Positions 6,329 through 8,863 of a stretch of 8,863 bases of DNA are shown here, piece after piece (the stretch's first letter is position 1; each line of letters starts with the position of its first letter). Location: positions 1 through 8,863 of the forward strand of contig JAISGW010000036.1 in the NCBI GenBank assembly GCA_031262895.1. Direction: 5' to 3'. The position numbers and the translations under genes are program-made. A model generated the notes under the pieces. It was given only the letters and a program-made list of their open reading frames with translations, was not told the DNA's origin and did no database searches. This stretch comes from Tannerella sp. (GTDB lineage: Bacteria; Bacteroidota; Bacteroidia; Bacteroidales; Tannerellaceae).

Positions 6329-8320
6329 TCAACGTACGAACACCTTTTCCACTTCATTGCCGTTGGCCACTAAGTAGAGGCCTTGCGGCAGATGGAGGTT
6401 GCAGGTGTTGGAAAGACCATGGGTGTATGCCTTGTAAACCAAGTGGCCGTACACATTATATATATACAACGGAAATTCGTGTTCCAAGCCGTAAACGGAC
6501 AAGAGGCCCTTGCCGCCTATGGCAAGGAGGTGCCGTCCGGACTCTGGTCTGGCCGAAGGTCCGGTGGAGGTGTTGTTGCCACCCGACTGGCTAACGCCCG
6601 AGAAGGCGAGCAGCATGTCGTACATGGGCTGTTTGATATAGCCGTGCCATTGTCCCCAGATGTCGAACGCGCCGGGCATTGGGATGTCGTTGCAAGTGAC
6701 GACTAAGTTTTCCAGAGAATAGCCTGCATTGGGCAGCACGCTGATATGGAAGCTGTCGCTTTCGGCCACCGAGTAAATGCCGGCGACCGGTACGGTGGAC
6801 AAGCCGGCCATTTTCGGTATGTGTATTTTATGGACATCGGCAGGCTCCGGTTTCGGCGCTGGGTTGATGGCACCGGCTTTGTCTAAGGCAAATAGCCGGG
6901 TCGCATTGCCGACGGCATTATTGCTGAAGCGGATGTCAGCCACCTGGCTTTGATAGCCCGGCATGGAAACGGTCAGGCTGTAAAGGCCGGGGCCTTGGGT
7001 CTCCACGGAATAATAACCTCCTTTGTCGGCTTTCGACTTGCCAAGATAAGAGCCGCTTTCGGCCTGCAGTTGCAAATCGGCCTCAAGGGGCGCATGGGTG
7101 TCGGCGTCGATGATTTTCCCAAGGATATGGAAATATTCGAGCGTAAGGTCTTCTATGAAAGAAAGTCCGCCGCTAAAGTTAATGACGCCGCTTTCGTCGT
7201 CCATGAAGCCCGTCTTCCCTGCTTCAACGGTGTACTCGCCCGCAAAGGGAGTGACAAATTGGTAATTGCCATCGGCCTGCGTCGTTTGTTCGGTGACCAA
7301 TTCCCTACCGTTGCGCAGCAACCTGACCTTGGCGCCGCCAACGGGCCGCGCCTTGCTGTCGCTGACGACGCCGCCAATAGAAGGCCTTTCGCTGAGGTAA
7401 TAGGTTTCCGACAGGTCCTCGCTCCCGAAGAAAGGAGTAACCCGGTTGGCATTATAGCCTTCCATGTTAATGTTCAACAGATAGTAGCCGCCGGTCAAGT
7501 GCGAGAAGGTGTAGCAACCCGAAGGATCGGCTTCAACCTGCGGGAGCACCTGCGTATCGCCGCGCATCAATTGGAGTTTGGCGGCCAGGGGGGCATGTGT
7601 CGCGTAATCAAGGACACGTATGCGGTAATCACAATAGCGCAGCATGACCAAGCCTTCCCCGCAAAGGTCCGTGTCGTCATCTATGAACGTGCCCTCCGAG
7701 GTGGTCGAGGCGTATCCCTCCTTGTTGGCGTTCAGATGGTATTTGCCGTAAGGCACGTCTTGGAAGGCAAACTTGCCGTCCGGGCCGGTATGGGCCGAAG
7801 CGGTCGTACGGCCTCCTTCATCAACGAGGTCGACTTCCACGCCCGGCAGGCCGGCGCTGTGTTCAGGGTCATTGCCCAGGATTTTGCCGGTGACTAACGC
7901 GCTCAGGGGATATAATTGCAATTTACCTATGTTGAGGTCTTTCCCGTCAGACATCCGGTAAATGTCCGATTCCGCCTCTTGATACCCTTTTTTGCTTATT
8001 CTAACGAAATAAAGCCCGTCGGCAACGCCGTTAAAGGAATAGGAGCCGTCGGAAGAAGTACTGGTCTCGTCTACGATTTTCCCGCTTTGCTGGTCTATCA
8101 ATTGCACCTTGGCACCGGAGAGGTCGGTCTCGGAAGGCCTGCCGCTGATTTGGCCGCTGAAGCAGGCTTTTGCCGCCGGCATGACCGGCACAGCCGAAAG
8201 CCCGGCACAAGGAACGGCTTCAAAGGCCCCCGCCCGGGCTGTCGTGATAGAGAGGAAAGCCGTAATGAAGACGGCCTCGCAAATGCGCCGGTGACGCAAG
8301 AAGAAGTTTTGACTTACCAT
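6329..8320 (-). CDS. Exported multidomain protein: five carboxypeptidase-regulatory-like domains and T9SS-like C-terminal module
   Basis: A 663-residue predicted exported protein. Signal peptide at about 1-30 (CEAVFITAFLSITTARA, cleavage probably near ARA-GA). Five successive carboxypeptidase-regulatory/SdrD_B-like beta-sandwiches follow at about 54-138, 141-229, 232-312, 314-397 and 398-479. Each shows a G-x-V/I start, a DG/GxYxF turn, a GxYxV strand and a K/xGY motif. Domains 3 and 5 are most alike (THAPLAAKLQL versus THAPLEADLQL). After a Pro-rich hinge (PAPKPEP, 487-493) comes a GLSTVPVAGIYSVAESDSF-type region (about 497-575) resembling a repeat often placed before Bacteroidales sorting modules. 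A Ser/Gly/Asn linker follows (577-594), then the C-terminal module (596-663) with PLYIYNVYGHLVYK, LPQGLYLVAN and final KVFVR. This suggests a rod-like surface protein exported by T9SS. No catalytic domain is visible. It is the first gene of an operon with the 202-residue relative. Confidence 0.8.
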   Translation of the reverse strand: MVSQNFFLRHRRICEAVFITAFLSITTARAGAFEAVPCAGLSAVPVMPAAKACFSGQISGRPSETDLSGAKVQLIDQQSGKIVDETSTSSDGSYSFNGVADGLYFVRISKKGYQEAESDIYRMSDGKDLNIGKLQLYPLSALVTGKILGNDPEHSAGLPGVEVDLVDEGGRTTASAHTGPDGKFAFQDVPYGKYHLNANKEGYASTTSEGTFIDDDTDLCGEGLVMLRYCDYRIRVLDYATHAPLAAKLQLMRGDTQVLPQVEADPSGCYTFSHLTGGYYLLNINMEGYNANRVTPFFGSEDLSETYYLSERPSIGGVVSDSKARPVGGAKVRLLRNGRELVTEQTTQADGNYQFVTPFAGEYTVEAGKTGFMDDESGVINFSGGLSFIEDLTLEYFHILGKIIDADTHAPLEADLQLQAESGSYLGKSKADKGGYYSVETQGPGLYSLTVSMPGYQSQVADIRFSNNAVGNATRLFALDKAGAINPAPKPEPADVHKIHIPKMAGLSTVPVAGIYSVAESDSFHISVLPNAGYSLENLVVTCNDIPMPGAFDIWGQWHGYIKQPMYDMLLAFSGVSQSGGNNTSTGPSARPESGRHLLAIGGKGLLSVYGLEHEFPLYIYNVYGHLVYKAYTHGLSNTCNLHLPQGLYLVANGNEVEKVFVR

Positions 8321-8342
8321 TATCTACAAGTTTTTTGCATAC

Positions 8343-8350
8343 CAAATTTA
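8343..8350 (-). promoter_or_regulatory. Candidate -7 box, surface-protein operon (proximal)
   Basis: The minus strand reads TAAATTTG, matching TAnnTTTG, 22 bp before the ATG at 8320. No TTTG lies 19-20 bp further upstream, so support is partial. It competes with the distal box at 8381-8388. Confidence 0.35.
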
Positions 8351-8380
8351 GTTTCGGCAGTTCCTTTTCGGAATCCGCCG

Positions 8381-8388
8381 CAAAAGTA
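8381..8388 (-). promoter_or_regulatory. Candidate -7 box, surface-protein operon (distal)
   Basis: The minus strand reads TACTTTTG followed by CGGCGG, a close match to TAnnTTTG in typical sequence context. It predicts a start near 8375 and a leader of about 55 nt. The -33 element is not recognisable. Confidence 0.45.
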
Positions 8389-8432
8389 GCCCAAGCCCAT
8401 TTCCCGGCGGTGACAAATCGTATAAACTTACA

Positions 8433-8470
8433 GACTAAAAGATACAAATCGCAAGATTGTATCTTTTGTC
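8433..8470. repeat. Strong inverted repeat with GCAA loop
   Basis: The left arm GAC-T-AAAAGATACAA-A-TC (8433-8450) and right arm GATTGTATCTTTTGTC (8455-8470) pair over 16 bp with two single-base bulges (T8436 and one A), closing a GCAA tetraloop (8451-8454) of GNRA type on a C-G pair when read on the plus strand. It lies between divergent genes rather than at a gene end. It might be an operator palindrome, a bidirectional terminator-like insulator (T runs follow on both strands) or part of a small RNA. The structure is plain; its role is not. Confidence 0.7.
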
Positions 8471-8517
8471 AATATGCTTTTCACGCTTCCAAGCCTCGGA
8501 AAATCACAATCAGAAGT

Positions 8518-8703
8518 CTTGCTGCCATTTCCCGGCGTTCGGAAGCCATCTCAAGCGTTCTTGCTGTCATTTCCCAACGCTCGGAAGCCATCTCAAGCGT
8601 TCTTGCTGTCATTTCCCGGCGTTCGGAAGCCATCTTAAGCGTTCTTGCTGTCATTTCCCGGCGCTCGGAAGCCATCTCAAGCGTTCTCACTGTCATTCCC
8701 CAG
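8518..8703. repeat. 42-bp tandem repeat array, about 4.4 copies
   Basis: Four contiguous units of 42 bp start at 8518, 8560, 8602 and 8644, each beginning CTTGCTG and containing CATTTCCC and CGGAAGCCATCT. A degraded fifth copy starts at 8686 (CTCACTGTCATTCCCC) and fades near 8703. Differences between units are few and all are transitions. Each unit has two small dyads: TTCC-N8-GGAA, and CAAG-CGTT-CTTG across the unit junction (for example 8552-8563). There are no spacers. In-frame translation gives 14-residue repeats, such as MTARTLEMASERRE on the minus strand, but several between-copy changes alter the residue, and there is no start or ribosome-site support for a gene. Confidence 0.9.
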
Positions 8704-8726
8704 TCTTCATAACTCATAATTTGAAG

Positions 8727-8734
8727 TACCTTTG
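8727..8734 (+). promoter_or_regulatory. -7 box of the pdxS promoter
   Basis: TACCTTTG followed by CCCCC is an excellent Bacteroidetes -7 match. It predicts a start near 8741 and a leader of about 42 nt. The expected -33 position (about 8703-8707) lacks TTTG and sits at the frayed end of the 42-bp repeat array. Confidence 0.6.
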
Positions 8735-8782
8735 CCCCCACCAGAGAAGTTTATCGAATTACAAACTCAAATAGAAGAACAA

Positions 8783-8863
8783 ATGGAAAACGAGAGGTAT
8801 GAATTAAACAAGAACTTGGCTCAGATGCTGAAGGGCGGCGTCATCATGGACGTCACGACCCCC
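8783..8863 (+). CDS. pdxS: Pyridoxal 5'-phosphate synthase lyase subunit PdxS, N-terminus (cut by window edge)
   Basis: Only the first 27 codons are present: the ATG at 8783 opens MENERYELNKNLAQ, and the segment continues QMLKGGVIMDVTTP. This is the highly conserved start of PdxS (SNZ family). The visible Asp in MDVTTP belongs to the family's first barrel strand, near the ribose-phosphate substrate. PdxS joins ribose 5-phosphate, glyceraldehyde 3-phosphate and ammonia into PLP; the ammonia comes from the glutaminase PdxT, whose gene would be expected nearby but is out of view. The leader is AT-rich with AGAAGAA upstream of the ATG as a weak ribosome site. The promoter box is at 8727-8734. Confidence 0.92.
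   Translation, partial: MENERYELNKNLAQMLKGGVIMDVTTP

Larger units (their letters stand above)
8321..8782. other. 462-bp intergenic region between divergent genes
   Basis: No convincing gene is seen here. The region holds, in order, the two candidate promoter boxes for the minus-strand operon, a 13-bp partial copy of the downstream repeat (8397-8409), a long imperfect hairpin (8433-8470), the 42-bp tandem repeat array (8518 to about 8703) and the pdxS -7 box. Open frames crossing the repeat on both strands exist only because the unit length is a multiple of three. Confidence 0.6.

Noticed and set aside
6950..7897. 315-codon open frame on the plus strand inside the 663-residue protein gene
   Set aside because: It is antisense to a gene with clear signal peptide and repeated domains. 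Its openness follows from codon bias.
8518..8703. Possible CRISPR array
   Set aside because: The 42-bp units are directly contiguous and vary by only a few transitions. There are no unique spacers and no cas genes in view.
8481..8741. Minus-strand open frame of 86 codons with 14-residue repeats (MTARTLEMASERRE type)
   Set aside because: The repeat stays open in several frames on both strands because 42 is a multiple of 3. Several between-copy changes are non-synonymous, no ribosome site is seen, and the frame runs through the pdxS promoter.

Overview
The window looks like chromosomal DNA of a Bacteroidales bacterium. Evidence: a 6-bladed beta-propeller lipoprotein and an FtsX/MacB-type permease of the kinds common in that order; murF standing alone; a folP-cdaA pair; carboxypeptidase-regulatory-like surface proteins with C-terminal modules resembling type IX secretion (T9SS) sorting domains; and -7 boxes of the Bacteroidetes form TAnnTTTG in front of nearly every transcription unit. 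A T9SS-bearing family such as Tannerellaceae or Porphyromonadaceae would fit, but the genus cannot be fixed from sequence alone.

Layout. (1) 1-1028, minus: N-terminal part of an ABC transporter permease that runs off the left edge. (2) 1029-1168: compact divergent promoter region. (3) 1169-2482, plus: 6-bladed beta-propeller lipoprotein, ending 9 bp from the convergent murF stop. (4) 2492-3811, minus: MurF, the last cytoplasmic ligase of peptidoglycan precursor synthesis. (5) 3812-3925: murF/folP divergent control region whose two -7 boxes are so close that both promoters are unlikely to be occupied together. (6) 3926-5580, plus: folP (dihydropteroate synthase) overlapping cdaA (diadenylate cyclase, c-di-AMP). 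(7) 5581-5704: short convergent gap with a rho-independent terminator that reads in the minus direction. (8) 5705-8320, minus: two-gene operon of predicted exported proteins, a 663-residue protein with five repeated beta-sandwich domains and a 202-residue protein with one, both ending in the same kind of C-terminal module. (9) 8321-8782: 462 bp without a convincing gene, holding candidate promoters, a strong hairpin with a GCAA loop and 4.4 tandem copies of a 42-bp repeat. (10) 8783-8863, plus: first 27 codons of pdxS (pyridoxal 5'-phosphate synthase).

Most genes are housekeeping: cell wall (murF), folate (folP), c-di-AMP signalling (cdaA) and vitamin B6 (pdxS). The less ordinary content is the paired surface-protein operon, the repeat and hairpin region in front of pdxS, and a FolP whose two catalytic loops carry substitutions in normally near-invariant motifs. 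I found no clear evidence of a wholly new multi-gene system, mobile element or CRISPR array.
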